DNA of 64,000 bases from CAZKCI01 sp964551475. GTDB lineage: Bacteria > Auribacterota > Erginobacteria > Erginobacterales > CAZKCI01. This document shows positions 25,948-32,734 of this stretch, in pieces. The position numbers and the translations under genes are program-made. The DNA lies in NCBI GenBank assembly GCA_964551475.1, contig CAZKCI010000027.1, positions 1 to 64,000 on the forward strand, in the 5' to 3' direction. Below the pieces are notes generated by a model, which was given only the letters and a program-made list of their open reading frames with translations, was not told where the DNA came from and made no database searches. Each line of letters begins with the position of its first letter. Positions within the stretch are counted from its first letter, which is position 1.

Positions 25948-26268
25948 ATGGGAAGAGAACTGCGATTCAGACTTGCGGGGGCGGGGAAGCTGTGGGCGGT
26001 ACACGAGACGGTGAGCGAGATTGAGGAAGCGATTACTCCGGAATTCAAGACCAAGAAGGAACTGATCAAGCACTTGGTTGCCCACGGGACGGACTGGGAC
26101 AAGCCATGGTCTCGGGTGGCGGCGGAAGACTTCGTCAACCGCACCGGATGGGCACCGAGCTTCATTCTGAGCAAGGGTGGCGTGACGAAAAGGTACGAAC
26201 AACCAGGACAGCTCCCGGAGAAAGGAGGTGGCGATGAAAAAGAAACCCAAGAAGACCATACTGATTGA
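25948..26268 (+). CDS. Small hypothetical protein in the MoxR operon
   Basis: A 106-residue protein with a CGGAGGG site eight bases upstream. It reads as a mixed alpha/beta domain (WAVHETVSEIEEAITPEF, then KKELIKHLVAHGTDWDKPW), ending in a charged tail. The last 35 bases overlap the following gene. No family recognised; the conserved placement after the VWA gene implies a role in the same complex. Confidence 0.6.
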   Translation: MGRELRFRLAGAGKLWAVHETVSEIEEAITPEFKTKKELIKHLVAHGTDWDKPWSRVAAEDFVNRTGWAPSFILSKGGVTKRYEQPGQLPEKGGGDEKETQEDHTD

Positions 26269-26476
26269 AGCAAGCGGGGGTCTGGTAGACGCGGTTTATT
26301 CGGACAGCAAAGACACTGAAGTCCTGCTGGTCGATTGGGATGAGGTGGAAGCCGCCCAGGACAAAGAGGATGGGGCGATACCAGTTGCAAAATTGCCTCT
26401 GACCCCGATGCGAGACATCCCATCCTCGACTTTGAAAGTTCTCCTGGAATACGCGAGAAAGGAGGTAAAAACTTGA
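26234..26476 (+). CDS. Small hypothetical protein in the MoxR operon
   Basis: An 80-residue acidic protein with a perfect AAAGGAGGTG site, starting inside the preceding gene. It has a beta-strand-rich middle (EVLLVDWDEVEAA) and a final helix. The stop overlaps the TTG start of the next gene in a TTGA junction. Size, operon position and tight coupling suggest a regulator or antitoxin-like partner of the ribbon-helix-helix protein, but this is inference only. Confidence 0.6.
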   Translation: MKKKPKKTILIEASGGLVDAVYSDSKDTEVLLVDWDEVEAAQDKEDGAIPVAKLPLTPMRDIPSSTLKVLLEYARKEVKT

Positions 26477-26625
26477 AAGTGCTGATCAGAGAAGACATCC
26501 TGATCCAGCTCCACCAGCTGGGGAAAGCCGAGGACAAATCCCTCTCGGTGCTGGTGGATGAAATCCTCAGAGCGGGGCTGAAGAGCCGGAGTGCGACGAC
26601 GGAGGTATTTACCAAAGAGTTGTGA
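26473..26625 (+). CDS. Ribbon-helix-helix-like small protein
   Basis: A 50-residue protein starting with TTG behind a perfect GGAGG site. The pattern is a short strand (KVLIREDILIQL) followed by two helices (KSLSVLVDEILRAGLKSR), matching the ribbon-helix-helix fold of CopG/Arc-type repressors. It is the last gene of the operon and would be expected to bind as a dimer. The inverted repeat at 22,861-22,896 is a plausible operator. It is too short for a search by eye to exclude another fold. Confidence 0.6.
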   Translation: MKVLIREDILIQLHQLGKAEDKSLSVLVDEILRAGLKSRSATTEVFTKEL

Positions 26626-26632
26626 CGAAGAT

Positions 26633-26660
26633 AAGGGGGAGCTGAGGCTCCCCCTTTTTA
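26633..26660 (+). terminator. Intrinsic terminator of the MoxR operon
   Basis: AAGGGGGAGC pairs perfectly with GCTCCCCCTT around a TGAG loop and is followed by TTTTTA. It sits eight bases after the ribbon-helix-helix stop. Confidence 0.9.
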
Positions 26661-26687
26661 TATGTGAAAATGAATCTGCGGAGCCAG

Positions 26688-26798
26688 TTAAAATGGGTCT
26701 ACCGGGAACGCCACGCCTAAATTTGCATCCGCAATATCGTCGTCGCTGATTCCAACACTGTCATCCTTATCCTTATCATCGTCATCGTCATCGGGCAT
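26688..26798 (-). CDS. Acidic microprotein, 36 residues
   Basis: Read on the minus strand, a strong AAGGAGGG site stands seven bases before an ATG. The frame encodes 36 residues: an Asp-rich start (PDDDDDDKDKDD), then SVGISDDDIADANLGVAFP, then VDPF and a TAA. There are about 14 Asp and only two Lys, no Cys and no membrane segment. It lies alone between the operon terminator and the integron. It could be a peptide precursor with an acidic leader, a small inhibitor or DNA mimic; nothing more can be said. The Asp run also makes the DNA a simple GAT/GAC repeat, so a chance frame is possible. Confidence 0.5.
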   Translation of the reverse strand: MPDDDDDDKDKDDSVGISDDDIADANLGVAFPVDPF

Positions 26799-27167
26799 AA
26801 CGCACCCTCCTTCAATGATGGTTTATGAAATTGCAGACAAGATCTCTGCCTCCTCTCTATTTTTATAGCATATTGCTTGAAGAATTTAAAGAGGCGGGAC
26901 CCCACACCTCTTCACCGAGCCAACTTCGCCTGGGTATCGTTTGAGATCCTGGGGTCGTCGGGGGTGTCGGGAAGGTGGTTCATCCTCACGCGACCCGTAA
27001 CGTTCGTGGGGGACCACCGGCACAAGTGTGCTTAGGATCACTGTAATTAGCCATTATGGAGAGAAGGGTTCCCGAGGGTCTGGGTGGTGATGGAATCGGA
27101 CAGGGGCGCCGCGACGGTGCTATTTCCGGAGGAGTATTGACGCGACGCGCAAGCGTCGGCTCACGGA
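26799..27167. other. No gene seen
   Basis: Short frames on both strands lack ribosome sites and look random. Apart from a CGTTACGGG-like sequence near 27,000 on the minus strand, which is not a good recombination core, there is nothing clear. It may be decayed cassette DNA at the old end of the integron array. Confidence 0.4.
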
Positions 27168-27224
27168 AAGCTCGCTCGCCGTGGCTGCGAAGCAGCCACG
27201 GTCGGGTGGAGCGACTTGTTAGGG
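27168..27224 (-). repeat. attC-like site of the second cassette, right part damaged
   Basis: On the minus strand it starts with CCCTAAC, in which TAA is also the stop codon of the cassette gene, a common feature of integron cassettes. AAGTCGCTC then pairs with GAGCGAGCTT, enclosing a perfect hairpin CCGTGGCTGC-TTC-GCAGCCACGG. The expected GTTRRRY core on the far side is missing (TCCGTGAGCC follows), so the site seems truncated or fused to other DNA. Confidence 0.55.
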
Positions 27225-27674
27225 CTTTTCACCCGGAGTATTATTGCTGGTCACAGTCGATATGCTTTTTCTCGAACAGTCATTAATCCCTAATATAGCA
27301 TTTATAATTAATGCGATTGCAGCTATCCAAATACCTATCAATGTAAGTTTTCTCTCTTGTGATGTTTCTCGAAGCATTGCTTCTTTTTCATAAAGGATTC
27401 TGGCTGCAGGTAAGAACATCCCTGGGCGATGCTTAAAAAAGAAACAAGAGTCTTCTCTGTTTGTTTGTACTATGACCTTGTATCGTGATCTCTTGTCAAA
27501 ATTATGACCCTCATCCCAGACACCATAATGACAACATAATGAGTAGTGGTCTTTTATCGGTGTAAAATCATCTTTTTTAATACTTTCCCTCTCAGCATCT
27601 AATATTTCAAGTGAGTTCTGGTTATATTCTTTCGTAAAAAAATGGCAATTTATACAAGAGTGATGGGGTGTCAT
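27219..27674 (-). CDS. Integron cassette protein, unknown, with one membrane helix
   Basis: A 151-residue protein. The N-terminal 70 residues contain Cys and His (CINCHFF, then SLCCHYGVWDEGHN), probably a metal-binding or redox unit. A single membrane segment lies near 112-130 (LTLIGIWIAAIALIINAIL), followed by a short tail. It begins 22 bases after a GTTAGGG recombination core, with AAAGGCGAG as ribosome site, and its stop is inside the next attC-like site; that spacing is typical of a gene cassette. AT-rich codon use sets it apart from its neighbours. No function can be assigned. Confidence 0.7.
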   Translation of the reverse strand: MTPHHSCINCHFFTKEYNQNSLEILDAERESIKKDDFTPIKDHYSLCCHYGVWDEGHNFDKRSRYKVIVQTNREDSCFFFKHRPGMFLPAARILYEKEAMLRETSQERKLTLIGIWIAAIALIINAILGINDCSRKSISTVTSNNTPGEKP

Positions 27675-27695
27675 TTTCTCGCCTTTCGATTATCA

Positions 27696-27797
27696 CCCTA
27701 ACGCTATGTCTCAGACTCAGCGAACCCGCTTAAATAAAGTCTGTCATTATTCTCATCGTCCGCCGGGTTACCTGTAGTTTGCAGGCGCTGGTTGGGA
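27696..27797 (-). repeat. attC-like recombination site between the two cassettes
   Basis: On the minus strand the site runs from TCCCAAC to GTTAGGG, about 102 bases. Inside, CAAACTACAGGTAACCCG pairs imperfectly with CGGGTTCGCTGAGTCTG, and a smaller AAGCG/CGCTGAG-type fold lies between. Imperfect self-pairing with short cores at both ends is the hallmark of attC sites. It separates two genes of the same orientation, both starting just after such a core. Confidence 0.6.
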
Positions 27798-27829
27798 ATT
27801 TCTCTTTTGCCTCTGTCGTTTTCCCGAGT

Positions 27830-28297
27830 CTACTTTGGTTCATGAGTATTTTCCGCTGCTTCGTGTGCAAGGTCAGCACGTCGGAACCAGTGGATCAGCA
27901 GAACAACGCTAACGATTCCGAGAATCACCCAAAGAATGCACAAGTGCTTGTTTGCGATGCAGAGCAGACGAACCCAGACGACTGCCAGAACAGCCAATAA
28001 TCCGAGTATCCAGGGCCATTGCTTGAATCCGTGGGGCGGCCGGAGTAGATCGACCAGATGAGGGTCCATGTGCGCATGCAATCGGCGGCGAATGGCTCGG
28101 AAGCTTGCAAGAAGGAATCCGGTAACCACCGTCACAAACAAACCTCCAAGGCATATCCACAGACTCGAATGGTCTATGGCATAAAGAGCAAGCCCACCAA
28201 TGGCACCCAGCATTATGCCACCCATGGTCCACGTAATACCGTCGATATGACGGCACCATTCGTTGACTTGGTCTTGGTCAATGCTGTCTTCTGTCAT
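27830..28297 (-). CDS. Integron cassette membrane protein, unknown
   Basis: A 155-residue protein with a short cytoplasmic start (MTEDSIDQDQVNEWCRHIDG) and four hydrophobic segments in two pairs, near 24-70 and 112-140. The ATG follows TTAGGAGG and lies 20 bases from a TTGGGA boundary at 28,317-28,323, as expected for a cassette. No motif recognised. It is the cassette nearest the integrase, therefore probably the most recently inserted one and the first transcribed. Confidence 0.65.
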   Translation of the reverse strand: MTEDSIDQDQVNEWCRHIDGITWTMGGIMLGAIGGLALYAIDHSSLWICLGGLFVTVVTGFLLASFRAIRRRLHAHMDPHLVDLLRPPHGFKQWPWILGLLAVLAVVWVRLLCIANKHLCILWVILGIVSVVLLIHWFRRADLAHEAAENTHEPK

Positions 28298-28675
28298 GGT
28301 CTATGTATCCTCCTAATCCCAACGGGCGGCGGCTGAGCCCCGGCCTGGAGGCGGGTATACCCGCCGGAAGGCCGTGGGCTCCAGCCGCTGATGGGGCGCG
28401 CGCAAGCGCGGCCCAGAAGCGGATGGGAACAGCCGCCGCCCGATGAGCCGACGCGCTTGCGCGTCGGCTCATCTTGTTCTTCTACCCATTTCTCCATTTG
28501 CCGGGGCCACGTAGCGCCGGCTGCCTTAATATGCCGCTAATGGGAGGCACAGTCAAGAAAATCTTGCATTTTCCATCAATGGAACAAGATTCTTGACGAA
28601 ATGCGAACCAGTGATTACCATAACCCCGGAAATTCCGTAGTTATGGAGATTTATACATAATACGGAGGCCGCGTT
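28298..28675 (-). other. Integron platform: structured region and probable attI
   Basis: Bases 28,324-28,476 hold strong nested hairpins: CGGGCGGCGGCTG facing CAGCCGCCGCCCG as outer arms, smaller stems within, and a perfect GATGAGCCGACGCG-CTTG-CGCGTCGGCTCATC at one end. This may be the attC of an ORF-less cassette. Bases 28,477-28,675 should contain attI and the divergent promoters of the integrase and cassettes, but I cannot pin down an attI core by eye. Confidence 0.5.
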
Positions 28676-29956
28676 ATGCTAAAACGAGAAAACCGATGGC
28701 AGTCCGCCCTGGACGGCTATGCCAAGTTCTTGCGCGAGAAGGCGCTGGCTCTTCCCAAGCATCAACCCTTCCTGGTGCGATGGGTCAAGGAGTTCCTTTA
28801 TTTCGCGGGATCGCACAAAGGCTACACCTTCGAGCAGACGCTCGACCTGTTCCTGGCCGAGATCGGCGGACGCGTGGGGATAAAACCTTGGCAGATTCAG
28901 CAGGCGGCGGACGCGGTGCGCATCTATCGCTATCAATACCGAGGCGCAGGCAAGAAAGATGAAAAGACAGCGGGCGCTCATAAGACCCATACCGACGGCG
29001 AAAGCTTGCTGACCCGCTTGCGGGAGGTCCTCCGCCTCAGACACTACTCCTCGAGCACCGAAAGAACCTATTTGGACTGGTCGGGCCGGTTCCTAGATTA
29101 TCGGCGGCAGACCGGCTTGAGCGGGGATCCAACGGCCGCTGATGTGAAGGCGTTTCTCACCCGTCTGGCCATGGTGGAGAAGGTGAGCGCCTCGACTCAG
29201 AACCAGGCTTTCAGTGCCTTGCTCCTACTCTTCCGCGAGGTCTTGCGCACGGACCTCGAGGAGATGGCGCAAACGGTGCGGGCGAGGCGAGGTAAACGAC
29301 TGCCGACGGTGCTCTCAGCGGGAGAGGTTCAGGCGCTCCTGGCGGCCATGGAGCCGGAATACCGGCTCATGGCGAAACTGCTATACGGCTCCGGCATGCG
29401 CTTGATGGAACTGCTTCTTCTCCGGGTGAAGGACATCGACTTCGACGCCGGCCTGATCATGGTTCGCGGCGGCAAAGGCGATAAAGATCGGACGACGCTT
29501 TTGCCCGAATCGCTCCGCGAGGAGCTCAAGAATCATCTGGTCAAGGTCCGAAAATGGCATGAGGCGGACCTGGCCCAGGGCCGCGGCGAGGCTCCGCTAC
29601 CCGACGCGCTGGCGCGCAAGTATCCGAACGCCGGGCGGGAGTGGGGGTGGCAGTACGCGTTCCCGGCGGACAAGGTGGCCGTCGATCCCTCGGACGGCAA
29701 GATGCGCCGCTACCACGTCTACGAAAAAACCCTGCAGTCGGCGGTGCGGCGTGCCGTGCGCAAGGCGGGCATCGCCAAACCCGCTTCGGCGCATACGCTG
29801 CGACACAGCTTCGCCACGCACCTGTTGCTAAACGGCACGGACATCCGTGAAATCCAGGAGTTGCTCGGCCACTCAAGCGTGGAGACGACGATGATCTACA
29901 CCCACGTAGCGCGAGATTTGAAAGCAAAGGCACGCAGTCCGTTAGACGCGCTATAG
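28676..29956 (+). CDS. intI: Integron integrase (tyrosine recombinase)
   Basis: A tyrosine recombinase of 426 residues with the catalytic set R (GSGMRLMELL, about 242), K (GGKGDKDR), H-x-x-R (TLRHSFATHL, about 375), H (ELLGHSS) and Tyr (MIYTHV, about 409). Between the K and HxxR boxes is the extra patch ARKYPNAGREWGWQYAFP (about 314-330), found only in integron integrases, which binds flipped-out bases of folded attC. The CGGAGG site precedes the ATG. It faces away from two cassettes, the normal integron layout. The protein has about 100 additional N-terminal residues compared with class 1 IntI (337), looking like a second SAM-like DNA-binding region. Confidence 0.95.
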   Translation: MLKRENRWQSALDGYAKFLREKALALPKHQPFLVRWVKEFLYFAGSHKGYTFEQTLDLFLAEIGGRVGIKPWQIQQAADAVRIYRYQYRGAGKKDEKTAGAHKTHTDGESLLTRLREVLRLRHYSSSTERTYLDWSGRFLDYRRQTGLSGDPTAADVKAFLTRLAMVEKVSASTQNQAFSALLLLFREVLRTDLEEMAQTVRARRGKRLPTVLSAGEVQALLAAMEPEYRLMAKLLYGSGMRLMELLLLRVKDIDFDAGLIMVRGGKGDKDRTTLLPESLREELKNHLVKVRKWHEADLAQGRGEAPLPDALARKYPNAGREWGWQYAFPADKVAVDPSDGKMRRYHVYEKTLQSAVRRAVRKAGIAKPASAHTLRHSFATHLLLNGTDIREIQELLGHSSVETTMIYTHVARDLKAKARSPLDAL

Positions 29957-30120
29957 AGCGACATGACGGCCTTGATCGACCGGCTATCTCGGCAAGAGAT
30001 GTGAACGCCGTCCTTGCCGCGAGACATATCCAGCTGCGAGGGGTAGAAGCTACTCGCACCATCGAATTACAGATTCTTCTTGCCATATTCGCCATTCGCG
30101 AATAGCGTATCTCCATGATT
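29957..30120. other. Short gene-free stretch after the integrase
   Basis: Nothing clear except a small palindrome near 30,088 (CCATTCGCGAATAG). No terminator is obvious. Confidence 0.4.
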
Positions 30121-30642
30121 ATGAAGCCACAAGATATCCTAGTGACCATTAAATTGCTTGTTTCGGGATGGCCGGGAAGCTTCGCCGCCTTGGGTCGACA
30201 AATCGGTTTGAGCGCATCCGAAACTCATGCGGCTTTGCGAAGAGCTCAACAGTCCGGATTAATTCATCCTTTGGGCCATCAGGTGAACAAATCGGCTTTG
30301 GCTGAATTTCTCCTACATGGCCTTAAGTATATGTTCCCGGTACGCCCCGGTCCAAGCTCCCGAGGTATGCCTACCAGCTACGCCGCACCGCCCCTGGCAA
30401 ATGAATTCTATCATTCGCCATCGGAAGATAACACTATCCCCGTTTGGCCCGATCCGGCAGGCAACCAACGCGGCTATGCGCTCAAGCCCCTCTTCCGCTC
30501 AGTCCCCGAAGCCGCCCGAAATGATTCCATGCTGTATGAATGGTTAGCCCTCATCGATGCATTGAGAAGCGGACGCGCGCGAGAAAGGGAATTGGCGGAA
30601 AAAATCGTGAGCGAGAGGCTGGATTATGGAACGAATCGTTAA
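30121..30642 (+). CDS. MarR/winged-helix-like protein paired with a nucleotidyltransferase gene
   Basis: A 173-residue protein whose first 65 residues read as a winged helix (KPQDILVTIKLLVSGW, then ALGRQIGLSASETHAALRRA, HPLGHQVNKSA). The remainder is a less structured middle and a helical end. The ATG at 30,121 is the usual opening of this family; one at 30,115 is possible. It overlaps by 17 bases a nucleotidyltransferase-like gene, a pairing seen in AbiEi/AbiEii-like or similar toxin-antitoxin sets, where the HTH protein would be the antitoxin or regulator. The partner here is truncated. Confidence 0.65.
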   Translation: MKPQDILVTIKLLVSGWPGSFAALGRQIGLSASETHAALRRAQQSGLIHPLGHQVNKSALAEFLLHGLKYMFPVRPGPSSRGMPTSYAAPPLANEFYHSPSEDNTIPVWPDPAGNQRGYALKPLFRSVPEAARNDSMLYEWLALIDALRSGRARERELAEKIVSERLDYGTNR

Positions 30643-30763
30643 TGTCGAAGATTTGGTGATGGTGGCGAAACGATTGGAACCGCTTGGGATGAGATATGTA
30701 TTCACGGGCGGGGCTATCGTCGGGTGGCTCCTTGACCATCCCGGCCTAGTGTGGTGTCACTAA
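30626..30763 (+). pseudogene. Truncated AbiEii-like nucleotidyltransferase, N-terminus only
   Basis: Begins in the upstream gene. Forty residues remain (VMVAKRLEPLGMRYVFTGG, then IVGWLLDHPGL). The GG...A pattern marks the start of a nucleotidyltransferase fold, whose catalytic Asp pair would come just after. At the codon for Leu41 the gene runs into the TA-bounded repeat element beginning at 30,747 and stops five residues later. The rest of the gene is not found beyond the element. Confidence 0.65.
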
Positions 30764-31340
30764 CACTGCTTTACAATAATAGGCTCTCTTCCATTTTGTG
30801 TGGGGTAGCTTTTCTGATATCCGGACAACCGCTGTCCGATCGAAGAGCAGTTGTCCGATTCGAAGCCTGATCCGCCTTCCCTGGCCAGCCCGTAGGATCT
30901 GCCCTTGGCATCCCGCGCCCGGCGGGCCGCGAATCCCGAAGGGATTCCGTCATCTAGCCCGGGGTTGCGCCGAAGGCGCTACCCCGGGTAGAGACGTCAA
31001 TCCAACCGTCAACCCCGAAGGGGTTCAAGGCACTCCCCCTCCATTCCGCCCCCGACGCCTATCCTCCGACACAACCCCGTTGGGGTTGAATACTATCTCG
31101 CCTTGGTTACCCAGGGTAGCGCCTTCGGCGCAACCCTGGGCTACCGGACTCAGCCCCGTTGGGGCTGCTGGATACCCTTTACTCGCCTCCCGAACCCACA
31201 CAAAATGGAAGAGAACCCAATAATACTGTCATTGCGAGGAGCGAAGCAACGAAGCAATCTCTTGGGGCGCAAGCAATTTAGATTGCTTCGCTCTCGCTCG
31301 CAATGACAAATCCGGACAAGGTATTTCTGGAACACCACTA
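30747..31340. mobile_element. TA-bounded, non-coding inverted-repeat element (MITE-like)
   Basis: The left end reads TAGTGTGGTGT, the right end ACACCACTA, so the termini are inverted and begin and end with TA, as in IS630/Tc1-type elements. A second inverted pair lies inside: CTCTTCCATTTTGTGTGGG (left, about 30,785) facing CCCACACAAAATGGAAGAG (right, about 31,195). The centre is packed with small palindromes such as AACCCCGAAGGGGTT and contains no gene. Confidence 0.6.
31228..31307. repeat. Fold-back REP-like repeat
   Basis: GTCATTGCGAGGAGCGAAGC at the left faces CTCGCTCGCAATGAC at the right, with AGCAATCT / AGATTGCT arms inside. This word is common in intergenic REP-like sequences of many bacterial genomes. 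Confidence 0.7.
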
Positions 31341-31341
31341 A

Positions 31342-31377
31342 AAATCCGGGGGCGCGGGTAACCGCGCCCCCGGATTT
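31342..31377. terminator. Perfect GC-rich hairpin before the tRNA
   Basis: AAATCCGGGGGCGCGG faces CCGCGCCCCCGGATTT around a four-base loop. It would end transcripts coming from either side, in particular that of the tRNA-Gly transcribed leftward, though no T run follows. Confidence 0.5.
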
Positions 31378-31378
31378 C

Positions 31379-31470
31379 AAGCGGGTGAAGGGAATCTCCG
31401 TCACCGCCTTCGGCGGTGCCGGATCAGGCGTCCCGCGCCTTTCGGCGCAGGACGACTGAGAACCCTCGTA
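31379..31470. other. Partial duplicate of the tRNA-Gly 3' half, split by a 63-base insert
   Basis: AAGCGGGTGAAGGGAATC at 31,379-31,396 repeats 31,480-31,497 exactly, and GAACCCTCGTA at 31,460-31,470 repeats 31,498-31,508. Together they equal the 3' end of the tRNA gene, interrupted at 31,397-31,459 by a GC-rich stretch with two small hairpins. This is what remains when an element has integrated in a tRNA gene and recreated its end. Confidence 0.7.
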
Positions 31471-31480
31471 ACCCAATTAA

Positions 31481-31551
31481 AGCGGGTGAAGGGAATCGAA
31501 CCCTCGTAGCCAGCTTGGGAAGCTGGAGCTCTGCCATTGAGCTACACCCGC
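31481..31551 (-). tRNA. tRNA-Gly (anticodon CCC)
   Basis: The minus strand folds into a complete cloverleaf: acceptor GCGGGTG/CACCCGC, D arm GCTC/GAGC, anticodon arm CCAGC/GCTGG with loop TTCCCAA (anticodon CCC), and T arm GAGGG-TTCGATT-CCCTT. The discriminator base is T and CCA is not encoded. It is the border between the mixed accessory region on the left and the GC-rich core on the right. Confidence 0.95.
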
Positions 31552-31648
31552 GCTTGAGATTCACGGATTTATGGAGCGCAGCGAACATAAATCCGATGAA
31601 GCTCATGCGTCCCGAGAATGGAACATTCTCGGGACCTCCTCAACAAGA

Positions 31649-32548
31649 TCAAAAGCACGTCAACTTCTTGAAACGCTGATATCGCGCGACTATATCAGCC
31701 TTCCCCACCCGCCGCAAGCGGTTCAGGGAGAAATCCTCGACCGCGAAAGAGGCCATCACCGAGCCGTAGATCACCGCCCGCCTGAGGACGGCCGGGGCAA
31801 AACAGCCCCTCCGGGCGATATAGCCCACGCAGCCCCCGGCGAAAGTGTCGCCCGCCCCGGTGGGATCGACCACCTTTTCCAGGGGGAGGGCCGGCGCGCA
31901 GAATGTCTCCTTCCGGGAGTAGAGGACGGCTCCGTGCTCGCCCTTCTTGATCACCACAAAGCGCGGCCCCATGGCCAGGAGGCGGCGCGCCGCTTTCGGG
32001 AGGTTCGCCTCTTGGGTGAGCTGGCGGGCCTCGGCGTCGTTGATGAAGAGAAGATCCATCCGCTCGATCGCGTCTTTTACCCGGTCGGGCTTGGTCTTGA
32101 TCCAGAGGTTCATGGTGTCCCCGGCCACGAGCTGAGGCCGTTTCATCTGGTCGAGTACCTGCAACTGGAGAACGGGGTCGATGTTGGCGAGGAAGACGCC
32201 GTCGGTTTTTTCCCAGCCTGGCGGGAGGCTCGGCTGAAAGGTCTCGAAGACGTTGAGATGGGTGAAATGGGTATCGGCCTGGTTGAGATCGGAGAGATAC
32301 GATCCCCCCCAGCGGAAGGTCTTCCCCGGCCGCACCTCGAGGCCCTCGGTGTCGATCCCCTTTTCCCGCAAAAGCTTCAGATGGGCCGGAGGGAAATCCT
32401 CCCCCACCACAGCGACCAGCCGCACCGGAGCGAAATTGCTGCAGGAGACGGAGAAGTAGGTGGCCGAGCCCCCCAGCATCTCCTCCCGTTTCCCGCTCGG
32501 CGTTTCCAACGTGTCCAGAGCCACCGATCCCACGACCAGAACATTCAT
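31649..32548 (-). CDS. PfkB-family sugar or nucleoside kinase
   Basis: A 299-residue ribokinase-fold enzyme that transfers phosphate from ATP to a hydroxyl of a sugar or nucleoside. It shows the two PfkB signatures: the N-terminal GGSATYFSVSCSNF and the C-terminal DPTGAGDTFAGG (about 240-251), which holds the anion hole and catalytic Asp. The substrate cannot be read from sequence; similar stand-alone PfkB proteins often act on ribose, adenosine or aminosugars. It is the first core gene beyond the tRNA and appears to be transcribed alone. Confidence 0.85.
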   Translation of the reverse strand: MNVLVVGSVALDTLETPSGKREEMLGGSATYFSVSCSNFAPVRLVAVVGEDFPPAHLKLLREKGIDTEGLEVRPGKTFRWGGSYLSDLNQADTHFTHLNVFETFQPSLPPGWEKTDGVFLANIDPVLQLQVLDQMKRPQLVAGDTMNLWIKTKPDRVKDAIERMDLLFINDAEARQLTQEANLPKAARRLLAMGPRFVVIKKGEHGAVLYSRKETFCAPALPLEKVVDPTGAGDTFAGGCVGYIARRGCFAPAVLRRAVIYGSVMASFAVEDFSLNRLRRVGKADIVARYQRFKKLTCF

Positions 32549-32734
32549 GCGATTTTTGTCCCTTCCCTTTTAATAGCGCATTGATGCGTTATAGGCGCCG
32601 ACTACGTGGGGGCGTCTTTGACGCCGGTTCACAGAACCGGCCTACAACTTCGACCGAGACTATCGAAACCCGAATAATAGAAATCCGCCTTCCGGAAACG
32701 GTTCTCCCGCGGCGGCAAGAATATGGACTCCCGA
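32549..32734. repeat. Fold-back repeats before the PfkB gene
   Basis: GGCGCCGAC...GACGCC and GCCGGTTCACAGAACCGGC (about 32,623-32,643) form two adjacent hairpins. They resemble widespread intergenic REP-like words. No gene is seen. Confidence 0.55.

Noticed and set aside
26900..27060. Further attC site near CGTTACGGG
   Set aside because: The core does not fit GTTRRRY and no self-pairing arms were found around it.
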